A stretch of DNA of 64,000 nucleotides from Prunus persica. Taxonomy: Eukaryota; Streptophyta; Magnoliopsida; Rosales; Rosaceae. The stretch is from NCBI RefSeq assembly GCF_000346465.2, contig NC_034010.1, forward strand, positions 20,986,335 through 21,050,334, in the 5' to 3' direction. The position numbers were made by a program, and so were the translations under genes. Below, piece by piece: positions 47,634-63,740 of this stretch; the first letter of the stretch is position 1; the number at the start of each line of letters is the position of its first letter. The notes under the pieces were generated by a model. That model saw only the letters and a program-made list of their open reading frames with translations, was not told the DNA's origin and did not search any database.

Positions 47634-49802
47634 GAACCTTGTGTAATTTTTTTTCAACTCGTTCTGCAATTTGATCATGCAAAAGTGCTGTTGTTGGTAT
47701 ATGTTAGGATGCATTCACAAGCAAGGCCTAGACAGGCATTACTTGGTAGCTGGCTAGCTAAATAGGTGTGGACAAAGGCAATAAAGTCAAGAAAACGAAA
47801 GGCCATCCAAAAGAGGGAAATGGCATTTGGCCCTCATAGTCAATTTCAATTGCTCATGGCTTTTTAGCTTTGGACATTGCCTTTTTGATCTTGTCCTATT
47901 TCTCCAAAGTCCTCCTTCACAATACAAACTCTCCCCTGCAGTGCACAGCAGTTCATTCATGATCAGATGCATGTATATATGGACATACATACTGTTGTGT
48001 TATATATACACACATCATCCCCTCCCTGTCCCAACCCATCACATGCAGAGTGGGTCCCGTTGATGATGGGCTATGTCAATCTTCCACAGTGAAGTCCCAA
48101 CGCATTATTTGTGGCCACGAGGGGCCATGAAATATGCCATGGATCGCTGTGTGGGAGGGGGGACCATTTACCATATAGTAAATCTTCACCTCACACAAGA
48201 CGTCCCCTAAAAAAACAACAGTGGAAAACGACTTTTATTGTGTCTCAAAAAGTTACCATTTACCGTGTCCTATGAAATTATTATCTTCACAAGTTTGGAA
48301 AATGTAAATTTCTTCGAGTTTTCCTTTATTCGTGACTATTTTATCCTAAATTCGCAAGGTTAGAAGTTATTCTCAAAGTAAAAAATAGGTTTATTGTTGT
48401 CATAATTTGGTTTGTTCTTTTCGACAATGTGATGTTCACATGTGGAGAGAGATGGACACACTACTTTAATCAATCAGCTAAATCTACATCTTATACTAAT
48501 TTTATTTATGCTTCCAGATAATAAATGTGCGTAACATTCTGCTTAAAGCATTCCTCATTTCCATCATTTCTAAACATCAAAATTGGAATATTTTTCTATG
48601 GATTTCTCCCCAACCCATCCAAATCCGATTAAGCGAAACAAGCATAATTCTTAAGTCATGTACCTACATACCCTAGGTTTTATGTATAAGGCAACCCTAA
48701 TAAATTTCCAGCTCAAAAGTGTTAGGGTGGGGGTTTATGTATATAGTTGTCTTTTCTCTTAGTCATGGAAACATGTTATGTCTTCAGATATACGCAATTT
48801 TCCTTAGCTGCTCATTTACCCTAATTAGAGTACGCAGGCCAACTCACATTCATGATATTGATTGCCTATAATATACAAATGCACTCCACTCCATCATTGG
48901 CGCAGCATCAGATGGCTGTTGCCAATACTCAACCAATCATATAGGCATGTATTCCATACGATTCATATTCAAAATTACATCCTTTTTTTTTCTTTTCAAT
49001 GATTTAACACTTCGATGTCCATGAAATATAAACTCAGACGTCATAACCTCTTTCAACAAATCAGAGACAAAACGTTATTAAATCACATGATGATTGACAA
49101 AAATGGTCCTTCTCGAAAAAAATATGGTAAAGTAAGAATTTGTAAAATCTTCTTGCGTATGTCGTCGTTTGGAAATAAACACATACATCTTAATTTTAGA
49201 GAAAGAGAGATAGATGAACATTGCCTTCATTATTGTTACTTTTCTTCGTGCCGTGTATGTAGGCTTTGTTGAAATTGCATGTAACATTTAAGGCATAGTT
49301 TGACATATGGATGATAATAATACAAGAAAACCCTTTTTCCTAATCTTCTTCAGCTTTCAATGAAAAAAGGAGAGGTTGGTGTGTTGCGGGAGGTCTTAGA
49401 CATCATTATGTGCATAGAGGATGGGAGATTCTGCAATTTTAAGCACACTCTTAACTTGGGTGCATTGAATATGTAGGACCATTTGCCAGCCAAAGTCTTT
49501 GAGTTTAATTAATTCTCTTAGAAATAAAAGGCCACACTTTTCTCTATAATATGTCAATTAATTAGGCGTGCAAATGTAGGCTGCCGCATACACGTACAGT
49601 GACTAGGAATATATATTTTCAAAAGCATCGAAGCCTCAACTGATCATCAGTCTCTCAAAGTCTCTAGTTTCAACAGAGAACTTTAGAGAATCAATATACC
49701 CTTAATTAAATTGCATGGAAACAAGAGGAGGTCAAGGGTGACGTTTTGATGTTACTTTGAGTTGTGTGTTTTGGGTTCACGTGCCAAACTATGAATTATT
49801 AT

Positions 49803-50273
49803 AGTTTTCCAACTAAAATGGTATCCAAATTATTGCTCTAGTATCATTTTAGTTCATCAACTAAAATTTTCATTTGAATAGTCCTTCAACTCTTTATTTA
49901 GTATCAAAATGGTCCAATCGCCAAAGTCTGTCAACTATTCAGTGAAATTGAGGGGCAAAACCATCTTTTCAGGGCATTCCAACTGTCACTCTTTCTTGGA
50001 AGTTTTGTTTGGTTCCCGAGCTCTCAAAAATGACTTCACGGAGTAACGTAGAAGAAGAATATGAAGACTAATTTGGAATTTGTTTGGTTTTAAGGGTACT
50101 GTCCTAAAAAGACAATTTCACCCTTTGATTTCACAAAATAGTTGATAGAATTTGATGGTAGAACTGTTGTGATATCAAGTAAAGAGTTAGAGGACTATTG
50201 AAATGAAAATTTTAGTTGATGAACCAAAATGATACTAAAACAATAATTGAGGGACCATTTCGGTCGAAAACCC
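49803..50273. mobile_element. Mutator-like MITE with long terminal inverted repeats
   Basis: The element is 471 bp and is flanked by a perfect 9-bp duplication AATTATTAT (49794-49802 and 50274-50282). The left arm can be followed against the reverse complement of the right arm for roughly 160 bp, with shared runs such as TAGTATCATTTT, TTCATCAACTAAAATTTTCA and CTATCAACTATT-like motifs. Long inverted repeats with a 9-bp duplication are typical of Mutator-like elements. No coding region is present. Confidence 0.85.
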
Positions 50274-50359
50274 AATTATTATTTTCTAAGTTCTGATTAG
50301 CACTGGCATGTGCATGCTTCGTGGAGTCACTATGTTTACTTAAATGGAAAAGCAAAGAC

Positions 50360-50455
50360 TTGCAGTTAGGAACTTGTAACTCAAGTGATTAAGAGTATTT
50401 ATCTTTATACTCTAGGTCCTAGGTTCGATTCTTCCCTCTCCCTCTTGTATAAAAA
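50360..50455 (+). mobile_element. tRNA-like SINE candidate
   Basis: An A-box-like AACTCAAGTGATTAAGAG (50378-50395) is followed by a good B-box, GGTTCGATTC (50422-50431), and a pyrimidine-rich tail. The spacing fits a polymerase III promoter. There is no full tRNA fold. The element starts about 80 bp after the right target duplication of the Mutator-like MITE. Confidence 0.45.
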
Positions 50456-52809
50456 CATGAAAGAAATGGAGCTTCTTTTGTTCGTTGGCACAACATGTGA
50501 TTTTTCCCTAGGTTCATAAGGTAGTGCTTGATTAATCTGTAACTAACAAGGCTTTTTCCAGCCCATGATCTTCCTCCATTTGAGAAAAAGCGAAAAACCA
50601 AAAGCAAAATCCTTTGAAGCCCATTAGCCATGTCTTGTGAACTAGGCTCGTGGTCTGGTAGGGATGATGAGTATATTCACACCCAAAAATTTGATAACCA
50701 AACCCAACAACTTATTGCAAAGAAAAATCATCGAGCTTTCCAATTTTGAGACTTGAAAATAAGCTACTTCTAAGCTTTATTATGATGGAGCCCATTTATT
50801 TGTTTTATTTTTACAAGCGATAATGAGGACGCAGAAATTCACCACCACAAGACCTTGATAATAAGCCCCCTTGCATCACACCCTTTGTTTTTACAAGAAT
50901 TAATGATAAACGAAAAATTTAGCAATGCACCATAAACTTATGACCTTTTTTTTCCGATGTGCCCCTCAACTTTCTTTCAATTTGCTTATAAACTCTGCTA
51001 ACCATCAAATTTATCGCATTTTATACCTGAATAAATTTGGGCCTAGTGACTCTACCATTCTACTGCTAATAACTTCACGACAATGCTAGGAGGCCAGCCA
51101 TGAACTGCAACCAAACTGGGCCGATGACGCGTTTTCTTTTCCACATAAAAGAATGGGCAATGCCCAAAGCAAACATTAATATAAAAATACACCCATAAGA
51201 ACAACAAAAAAATAGCCCGACCCGAACAAAGATAAGGGCATAACTAGTACTAACTAGCCCACAACCCAACCCATAACATGTTCTCGATTTATAATGAGGG
51301 TCTTATCTGAAGTTCTATCTCTTAATCGTTGGATCAAACTAACTAATTTAATTAAATAATTAATAAATAAAGTCTATAAAATTTTACCTACTTGTTAATG
51401 TAATCGTTGCCTCCGGTGTCGAATGGATGCTACACTACAAGTTGAGTTTTCTATTATCATATTTGGGAACTTTTTTTTATTACAACTTGAAGGCCAGTGT
51501 GTCGATGGTGGGTTTGAAATACTACAAGTTGGGTTTCGGTTGGGAAGTTACCAACCATTATCACATTTTGACAGAGGGTTGGCACGCCTAAGTTCAACAA
51601 GATTTGAATTTTTAACTCGAATTAAAAACTTGAATTTATGCATTACCCAACCCTATGAAAATATAGTATATTAATAAGTAATGTGCATGGAGTTTGTAGA
51701 AGTATTTACTCATACACACGAAGTTCTAAGTTTGATTTTCACTCCCTCAATATCACTTATATAAATAAAAAAAAGCATTGTTTTTGTCCACTACGTCTTA
51801 GTCGGGTCCGATGTTAGAATTAATAGAATGATATATTGAGTCATTGTAAAAATTTAGAAAAAACTAAACTTAGAATCAATATAATGATATCTTGAGTCAT
51901 CATAGAAATTAAGAAAAACAATAATTATGCTATATTTGCGAAACATGCTGATTGATTAATTTGGACAACCCAAACGCAAATTAAATTTAAGTTTAAACCC
52001 TTTAAAATCGATCATGACGAGTTTTAATCAAAGCTAAACTAAGTAATTTCTTAAACGAGATCCCGCAATGCAGGATTTGCACACATGCTTTTCGGGAAGC
52101 TAATTAACTTGCGAATTAGCTTCCTAAACTTGGATTAATATAGGATTTGATGATAAAAACTAATTTAGTTTAATCAAGTGCTCACTCATCATTACACCAA
52201 CAAACACCCTTCAAATGATCATCATTGTTGTCCACAACATCGTCACTCCCTTTCATGAATCGGTTTGCAACAAAAACTACACAATTCCAATGACTAGTTT
52301 TTGCCCATTGGTTTTAAGGCAATGCCTTTATTTGTTATAAATGACCATTGAAGCATCAGGTAGCTCGCCAACTGGAAATAACAATTTACCAACCGCACAA
52401 CATCTTGTGGTTGTCACATGAAATTTTTAGATTTAACAGCTATATATTTTTTTGGGTCAGAAATTTCAACATTAAAGAAAAACAAAAAGACCGATTCGTA
52501 CGGTTTCATGGCCAGCACAATTAATTAAGTCCTAAGCAAATAAAATTCAAAGCCCTAAAAACTTGACCGCAGAAACAAACCGTCCAATGACCGGTCAAAA
52601 AGCACCCCCACCGAAAATTCAGTCCCGGGGATATCTTTGTAAATCCACGCGTCCTCTTTACCAGGAAAATCCGCAAATGCTCACCGTTGGATGCCCCATC
52701 ATATCCCATCAACGGCCGGAGTTTTACGTTTGACCGAGGTACGATAAAGAAATGGTGTAAGGCTGGAATGAATGATTTTTCTTTGGTCCAAGTTTGACCG
52801 GAGGATCCC

Positions 52810-52839
<30 letters not shown>
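52810..52839. repeat. A30 homopolymer
   Basis: Thirty uninterrupted adenines sit upstream of the SK3 gene, followed by an A/G-rich tract. Runs of this length are error-prone in sequencing and assembly. It could also be the tail of a retroposed sequence, but no matching body was recognised. Confidence 0.85.
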
Positions 52840-52845
<6 letters not shown>

Positions 52846-53175
52846 GAAAAAAAACAGCTAACAGACAGGGAGATAAATTCTAGAGAGAGAAAAATACAAA
52901 TACAATTTTAGTGAGAGAAATCCTGAAAAATCTTAAAGAGAGAGAGCGGGGGAGAGAAAGAGAAAGGGAGGCTGTGGGTTTTCTTCTTTCTTTTCCTTTG
53001 ATTCTTTTGGGGCTCTGTGGTTTCTGGTTTTGAATCAAAGGGAGAGAGAGAAACAGAGAGACGAGGAAGAGGAGGAGGAGAGAGAAAGCTTGGCATTCTT
53101 TCTCTCTCTTCTGTGATTTTTCTCATTTTCTGGGAGGAATTTAGGGTTTGGTTGAATCAAATAGACGAAACGAAG

Positions 53176-57287
<4,112 letters not shown>

Positions 57288-58987
57288 TTATTGAAACTGA
57301 GGGGTTCATAAATGTACGCGATGTAAATGCAGTTTTGATTGCTTGGATGCTCACATGAGCCATGCTGCCTTGCACCCAAAGGGTCTGCTGTCTCTTGATC
57401 CTTTCAGATCAGTCATAGCAGAACTATGCATCGGAGATAAGTTTCTGGCAGGCTGTTCGTACAAATGGATCTTGCGGGTGGAATTTTCAGGTGGGGGTGG
57501 AGTGGGACTGCTTGGCAGAGAGATTCCAAGATTAAAATTTTTACAATGTAATGTTGTATGCCTCGACTGAAAGATGGGTTCTTACGTATATGTTAATCAT
57601 GTTGTCATATATAGTGTTCTATGAATATTGTGGAGACTAACTTAAATGGGATCATTTAGATAAAATTAGGTTCTCATTGTATACTGTTCCCCACTATTTA
57701 CAGAGAAATTCAAATATTCGAGTTGATTCCCCAATTTCTTCTTTTATCTTTTGCTTTTTCCCTTTTAGTGGCCTTAAGTGAAATAACAGGCAATCCTGTA
57801 CATTTGAATGATGTGTTCAGTTTTCCGTACCACTGATTGCATCCAGACAATAATTGTCTAATTTGGGATGAATTTCGACCAAAGTTAAACATTATCGTGG
57901 TTGAATCGAATCTACCATGACAATCAAGAATGCGTTCATGGTCAAAACTGGACTGAAATAATACGGATATTTTAGTGCCAGATTACCTCTATATTATAGG
58001 TCATTGAATTTAGAGTGAAACAAAAAAATATTTTTCGTCCCCTACCTGAGTGCACCACAAAAATAGAGATCAACAAAGGCTTGCAGCTCTGCAGCTGGGC
58101 CGCAACTGATTTCTCTGGGCCATTTACCTCCACAGCCTGCTCTTCCAAAATAGCCTGATCTTGCTAGGAAGGTCACATTGAGGTTCTTTAAGCTTTGAGA
58201 TTAGCAGCTGCCAGTCACTTTCAAGGTACGCGAATTTCTGAAGAGGCTTATGATGTAAGAGGTTTCTGAAGAGGCTTAAATCTCAGATAGACATAGAACT
58301 ACAAAATGGTTTTTGAATTCGAAATTGTTAAGAGCTCCGCTTTCTGGATGGAATATTACATACAACAAACAATATATTTCCGCATGTTCATTGTCTTATT
58401 AGAATCTCCGATCCTGTATTTTCAAGAAATCCTGTACTCAAGGTGTAGTGATTCAGAATCCTGATGAGCTGATTTGATGGAGGTAGAAAATGGTTTGCAT
58501 TATCTAAGACAATTGGATGAGGAGGAGATCTCTTTATGCAGTACATGAGAGGTTTGAATTCTCATACACGACTGACGAACATAATTCCCTATAGTCTGCA
58601 AGCCAGTCACTTTCAAGGTACGCGAATTTCTGAAGAGGCTTATGAGATGCAAGCCACACTCGTAGATGCAGAAGTTAGGCTCTTACAGAAAACACATCAC
58701 ATAAGAGTATGAGATGGGAAAGTTCATATATTACCATTTAAGTCTGTGTTCACTTGACTGTCATAGGTTTGGGGTCTATTGCTTATCCGGGTTTCAGCAG
58801 CTTCAAGTTTCATCTGCATCAAACATCTAAGTTTTAGGTTTCTCATCCAGATGTACATAATCCAAAGATATCAAAGAAGGGAAAGAAAAAGAGAGATGGA
58901 GTTTATGGTCTCAACCTTTGAAGTGCACTTGACGGTCTTCAAGAAGAGCACGACAAACCAGCCATTTGATGTTAACTAATGAACCTT
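57288..58987. other. convergent 3' region between SK3 and the PPR gene
   Basis: Contains the SK3 3' untranslated region. No gene is recognised. A 43-bp segment (starting CCAGTCACTTTCAAGGTACG) occurs at 58211-58253 and again at 58603-58645 with no visible change. Confidence 0.6.
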
Positions 58988-61420
58988 CTACCAATAGTCG
59001 TCACAAGAACAGTTCCCTTCTTTGAAATGATGAAAACAGTTTGAATCCCTTAGTATAATATGTCGGAGAAAAACCTTTGATATATATTTCATTGCATTAT
59101 GGCAATCTCCACAAACCCGGAGATTCTTAAAAATTCGGATTGGTGCTCCTAGTGGTGTGGTGAGGAGCCCAAAAGCAACAGCCAACTTTTCACTGTGATA
59201 CGCTAGGCCAAGCTCCTTACCCTCTTTTTCCATGTCATGAAGTGCGAAGTTCATATCTGCGACGTATCCAGCTTCCTTGATCAACATCATGATCTCATCG
59301 ATTTTGGAATAAATTTCAGCTGTCCTTGAATGGCTTCTATCTTCAGACATAAATGTATGCACTTGGCTGTTCATCTCAATCCAGCTGCATCCAGGCTCCT
59401 TAAGAATTCCCTTTGATTTCATCAATCTTCTGATTCTTGCAGCATCTTCCCATCTAGCAGCTGCAGAATACATGTTAGATAACTGAACATAAGGCACAGC
59501 ATTTAAAGGCTCCATTTTAAATAGGTTTGTTGCTGCCCTCTCTCCCAGTTCTATGTTCCCATGTACTCTGCATGCAGAAAGTAGTGCCTTCCATACAGTT
59601 CCATCTGGTTCCACAACCATTTGATTAACTAATGCCTCAGCCTCCTTAAGCTTCCCTGAGCGCCCCAAGAGGTCAATCATACATGCATAGTGCTCAGGAC
59701 CTGGTTGTATTCCATAAACCCTATTCATCGATTCGAAGTAGTATTGACCTTTTTCCAGAAGACCAGCATGGCTACAAGCAAATAATAAGCCAATAAAAGT
59801 AATGAAGTCCGGTTGTGTGCCAGTTGCAATCATTTGATTATAAAATTTTAGGGATTCCTTTCCTCTACCGTTCTGGGCATAACCAACTATTAAAGCTGTC
59901 CAAGTAATCACATTTTGAACTTGCATAGAGTCAAAAACTCTATTGGCGTCTTCTATGCACCCACATTTTGCATACATAGTCACAAATGAATTATCTACTG
60001 ATAAGGATGCTTGAAGGCCGGACTTAATAAAGTTTGCATGAATTTGTTGGCCAAACTCCAAAACTGTCAGCTCTGCACAGGCAATCAAAACGCTGGCAAT
60101 TACGAATTGGTCTGGATAGATCCCTGCTGTTCTCATCTCACAGAACAATCTAAGTGCTTTTTCATGAGAGCCATTATGTGCATAGCCGGTTACCAGGGAG
60201 GTCCATGAAATAACATCCTTGTCTGACATATGCTTAAACACCTCAAGTGCGCAATCTATATTTCCCTGTTTAGCATACATATCAACAAGAGCGTTGCCCA
60301 CAAGTTGATAAACCTCAAATCCAGTCTTCACAATCAGGCAATGAATCACCATTGCATTTTTCATGTCCTTCAGTGCAGCAAGGGAGTTTAGAACAGATGG
60401 ATAAGTAAAGTGATCAATCTTCAGTTCTCTCGAACGCATTTCTTTAAACAAGGACAAAGCTTCTTCTGTAAACCCTTGCCTTACACACCCAACAATCATG
60501 GAGTTCCAAGAAACGACATCGTCAACCTCCATGCTTTTTAGTGCCTTCTTTGCACTATTATGATCTCCACATTTCACATACATATCAACCAATGCACTTT
60601 GGACAAACACATTTGCCCCAAAACCACTCTGAACAATGCATCCATGCACCTGAGCCCCGAAACTGTTCGCCAAAATTAAGGCAGAAGCTGTCAATATGCT
60701 AGGGAATGTAAACTGATTGGATTCAACCCCTTCAGCTCGCATGTCCCGAAAACACTTCATTGCCTTAAAACCATCACCATTTTGAGAGTACCCTGTAAGC
60801 ATAACAGTCCACAGCACGTGATTTTTTCTGTCTGGCAGAGTCTCAAAGAGATATTCAGCTTCCGAAATGCGCTTGCACTTTGCATACATGTCAACCAGAC
60901 CCGTGACGACAAAGGCATTAGTGTCAAACTGGGTCTTTATCACATACCCATGAACAAGTTCACCACTTTGGAGCAAAACCAATGTTGAGCACAACCTTAG
61001 GACACTGCCCAACGTGTACTGGCTCGGCCTGTGTCCCTCAAGCTGCATTTGCCAAAACAATACAAAAGCTTCACTTTCACACTCATTTCGACAATACCCA
61101 GATATGAGTGAAGACCAAGTGATGGGGGTTTTACTTGGGGTCGCATCAAATAGTTGTTTAGCTTCATTTAGCCTTCCTGAATTGGCATAAGCAGCTATCA
61201 TGGTGTTCCAAGAAAACTCATCCCTACTCGGCATTTTATCGAACAGCTGGCGGGCTTCATCGAGTCGACCAGACTTAGACAAATCATTCAGGAGTAAATT
61301 CGCCTGGAACTTAGACTGGGTTGAATCCACAATGCTGTGGATGAGATGGGCTAACTCTTTGTGCTTGAATTGATTAGCCTTGTGGGAAAAATTCAAAACT
61401 CTTGAATTAAATTTGTTCAT
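58988..61420 (-). CDS. DYW-type pentatricopeptide repeat RNA-editing factor (At3g61170-like)
   Basis: Single-exon gene of 810 residues. PLS-class PPR proteins bind organelle transcripts in a sequence-specific way, and DYW members carry the cytidine deaminase used for C-to-U editing. PPR units run from about residue 35 to about 600, with many WNTMI/WTALI and MYAKCG motifs, then E/E+ motifs and a full DYW domain. The domain has the active-site HSE (742-744), zinc-ligand CGDC (770-773) and the terminal CSCDDYW. Sequence and gene order both match Arabidopsis At3g61170. The N-terminus is short and rich in Asn, Lys, Ser and His; organelle import is expected, but mitochondrion versus plastid is not decided. 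Minus-strand start ATG is at 61420-61418. Confidence 0.95.
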   Translation of the reverse strand: MNKFNSRVLNFSHKANQFKHKELAHLIHSIVDSTQSKFQANLLLNDLSKSGRLDEARQLFDKMPSRDEFSWNTMIAAYANSGRLNEAKQLFDATPSKTPITWSSLISGYCRNECESEAFVLFWQMQLEGHRPSQYTLGSVLRLCSTLVLLQSGELVHGYVIKTQFDTNAFVVTGLVDMYAKCKRISEAEYLFETLPDRKNHVLWTVMLTGYSQNGDGFKAMKCFRDMRAEGVESNQFTFPSILTASALILANSFGAQVHGCIVQSGFGANVFVQSALVDMYVKCGDHNSAKKALKSMEVDDVVSWNSMIVGCVRQGFTEEALSLFKEMRSRELKIDHFTYPSVLNSLAALKDMKNAMVIHCLIVKTGFEVYQLVGNALVDMYAKQGNIDCALEVFKHMSDKDVISWTSLVTGYAHNGSHEKALRLFCEMRTAGIYPDQFVIASVLIACAELTVLEFGQQIHANFIKSGLQASLSVDNSFVTMYAKCGCIEDANRVFDSMQVQNVITWTALIVGYAQNGRGKESLKFYNQMIATGTQPDFITFIGLLFACSHAGLLEKGQYYFESMNRVYGIQPGPEHYACMIDLLGRSGKLKEAEALVNQMVVEPDGTVWKALLSACRVHGNIELGERAATNLFKMEPLNAVPYVQLSNMYSAAARWEDAARIRRLMKSKGILKEPGCSWIEMNSQVHTFMSEDRSHSRTAEIYSKIDEIMMLIKEAGYVADMNFALHDMEKEGKELGLAYHSEKLAVAFGLLTTPLGAPIRIFKNLRVCGDCHNAMKYISKVFLRHIILRDSNCFHHFKEGNCSCDDYW

Positions 61421-61816
61421 AGCCAGTTTTAACTTCTCAATGCTTGTGCTTGTCTATTACAGAGATCATGAAGCTTCCAAATTTCACAAATACAGCTGAG
61501 CTCAAGACCATCCCTAGTGTTCAGACAAAAAAAAAAGACAATCCCAAGTGACAAATTGCAGAAAGAAATGTTATTTGGATTCTATTAGCATCTCATTATC
61601 TTATTATAAGAGGCCTATTTAAACAAATGGAAGAATATTGATCTGACTTGGCCCAAAAAAACTTAATATGGGCCTATTTGATTCTATATAGTCCATACAA
61701 AATTTCCAATTTTATGATATTCTCATGCCAAACTGTATTTTTGGACCCAAAAAGAATAAAGAATAAAGAAAAAAGAGAAGCTAAAGGTTTTGTTTTTCTT
61801 CTAAGAGAAATAGGGC

Positions 61817-62700
61817 TCCTAGAGCATTTTCACTGGGAGGCCCCAACTCGGGCAAGAAGTCCCCAAGGTCTCCAAATGTGTTTCCAACGCTCAAGTCTTG
61901 CTAGGGCAAGAGTTGAGCTCCATCAACCTAGATAAGCCCAAAGAAAAGACTTGTCTGGGCTATTGCCTGGACAAGCTAACGTTATTGTGAGACGTCAGCA
62001 TCTAATTTAAATAACAAAAATGAAAAAAAGGGAAAAAAGACCAAAATTTTCAGATATTATTTTTTATAAATACCTAGTCATATTCTTCACTTCTCACACT
62101 AAAACTATATATAAATTCATCTCCTCATATCTCATGTGAATAGTGGTTGTTCTTGGGTTGTCAAGGTACTAGCAATCCCAACGGTTGCCTTTGCCAGGGC
62201 AGGAGGGAGCCCAAATTGCAGGTTGGCATTCCAGCGGGCCTAAGCTGCCTGAGCAATAGCTGGGTCCTAGCAAACTGGGCCAGTCCAAAGGCAAAAACAA
62301 CCTGCTCTCTAGCCTGGTTTTGCTGACGTTAGCAACGAAATTTGTTTTTAAAAAAATAAAACCAAAATTTTTTGAATTTTTTTTAAACAAATACTTAGTC
62401 ATATTCTTCACTTCCCACACCAAAACTGTATACAAATTTCTCTCATTATATCTTATGTGAATAGTGGTTGCCATGACAATGAGTGGAAACACCACAAGCC
62501 TTTGCAAGGGCTGCCACTATTCACATAAATAGTAACGGCCCTTGCCTTTTGCCATGATAAATGGGTAAAAGTACTCTAATAAGTGGAAAACTAACAAAAA
62601 AATTGTTAGGGCAAACACTAGTTATGTGAATAGTAACAGTCATTGTTTCCCTTGTCTTTGTCATAACAAATGGATGAAAATACTCTTAAAGTAGGGAAAT
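61817..62700. mobile_element. cluster of related MITE-like repeats
   Basis: Begins with TAGAGCATTTTCACTGGGAG. The right side contains AAAATACTCTTAAAG near 62679, whose reverse complement partly matches the left end. Inside, a segment with CTAGTCATATTCTTCACTTC...ATGTGAATAGTGGTTG occurs at about 62071-62151 and again at about 62393-62471. Further GTGAATAGT / ACTATTCAC motifs occur near 62515 and 62617. The pattern suggests two or more overlapping copies of one family. Exact ends are uncertain. Confidence 0.5.
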
Positions 62701-63740
62701 GGTTTTTATTTTATTTAAAATTTTTTTTGAAATAAAATAAATAAATAATGTTATAACTCAGCAAAGTAAATTTACAAGAATATGAAAATTGACTTTTTAA
62801 AATATTATATATATATTTCCGTTTTATTTTATAAAAACAGTGTGCAGAACAGATGAGCACTGATAATATAGCGCCAGCGAAATGAAAACATTCGGCGGCA
62901 ACTTTGCATCGGATACGTGGCGGGAGCCAAGCAGAAGGAGCCAGTGGGCGCGGGGGTGGGTGTAGGTACATCTTATCCCACCTGAAGCTTTCAGCTTTCA
63001 AAAGCATTCGGGAAAATTTCTTCCGACAAATACATCATCATCCACTCTCATTTCACTCATCCTCCACAATCACTAGTGTTTCCACTTTCCAACATAAACT
63101 ATGTTCCCAACATCCCCTTGTTTCTATGAGTTTATCAAGCAAAAAGAGAAACTAATCAGAATCGAACTTTAGATGTAACATAATTATGACATCTTTTTTC
63201 ATATGCATTTATCATTTGAATATACCCTAAACACTTACAATATAAGATAAGCTCAGTGATAATGAAACATGAAGGTAGTTGAAAATTCGAATATAATAAG
63301 TTTTAACTATTATTAACTAATTTTTAGTCTGCCGATACTTCTCGTTTTAATATTGTAAGAGGTCTAAAATTCGATTTCTGCTCTCTGTTAATTTTTTTAA
63401 AAAAGTTTGAACAATGACAACACAAAAAGGCACCAGAGACACCATGAGTTAATATTGTAAACCTTACCTTATTGTTTGCAATGAATACAAAGGCAAAATA
63501 ACATTGTATAAAATCTTATTTACCAGGAAAAATATTGCTTTGGGAATTTGAATTCAATTTCAAACACACAAAGCCAAACAATTAGAACCACAATTGCAAT
63601 TTCCCATGTGAAAAGTGAGAAATTTGAATCAAACCATAAAGTACACAAACTCTTTCTTCTGGTGAAAATGAAGTTCACAGACTTCAAATTCAAAATACCA
63701 AGAAAAAAACAAAAGCAGTTTAGTCCCAAACCAAACTCCC
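62701..63740. other. intergenic, no gene recognised
   Basis: AT-rich apart from a GC-rich island at 62880-62970 with an ABRE/G-box-like ACGTGGC at 62916. This could be promoter sequence for a gene to the right. No coding exon is identified. Confidence 0.5.

Larger units (their letters stand above)
46294..52800. other. ANL2-SK3 intergenic spacer, no gene recognised
   Basis: Begins with the ANL2 3' untranslated region, which contains a (CAG)n run near 46551-46570. No further gene is seen. Listed separately are a 36-bp minisatellite (47541), a Mutator-like MITE (49803) and a SINE candidate (50360). The segment at 51296-51390 resembles one near 7321-7440. Confidence 0.55.

Noticed and set aside
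50377..50431. A functional tRNA gene
   Set aside because: A- and B-box-like motifs are present, but acceptor, D, anticodon and T arms cannot be paired into a cloverleaf.
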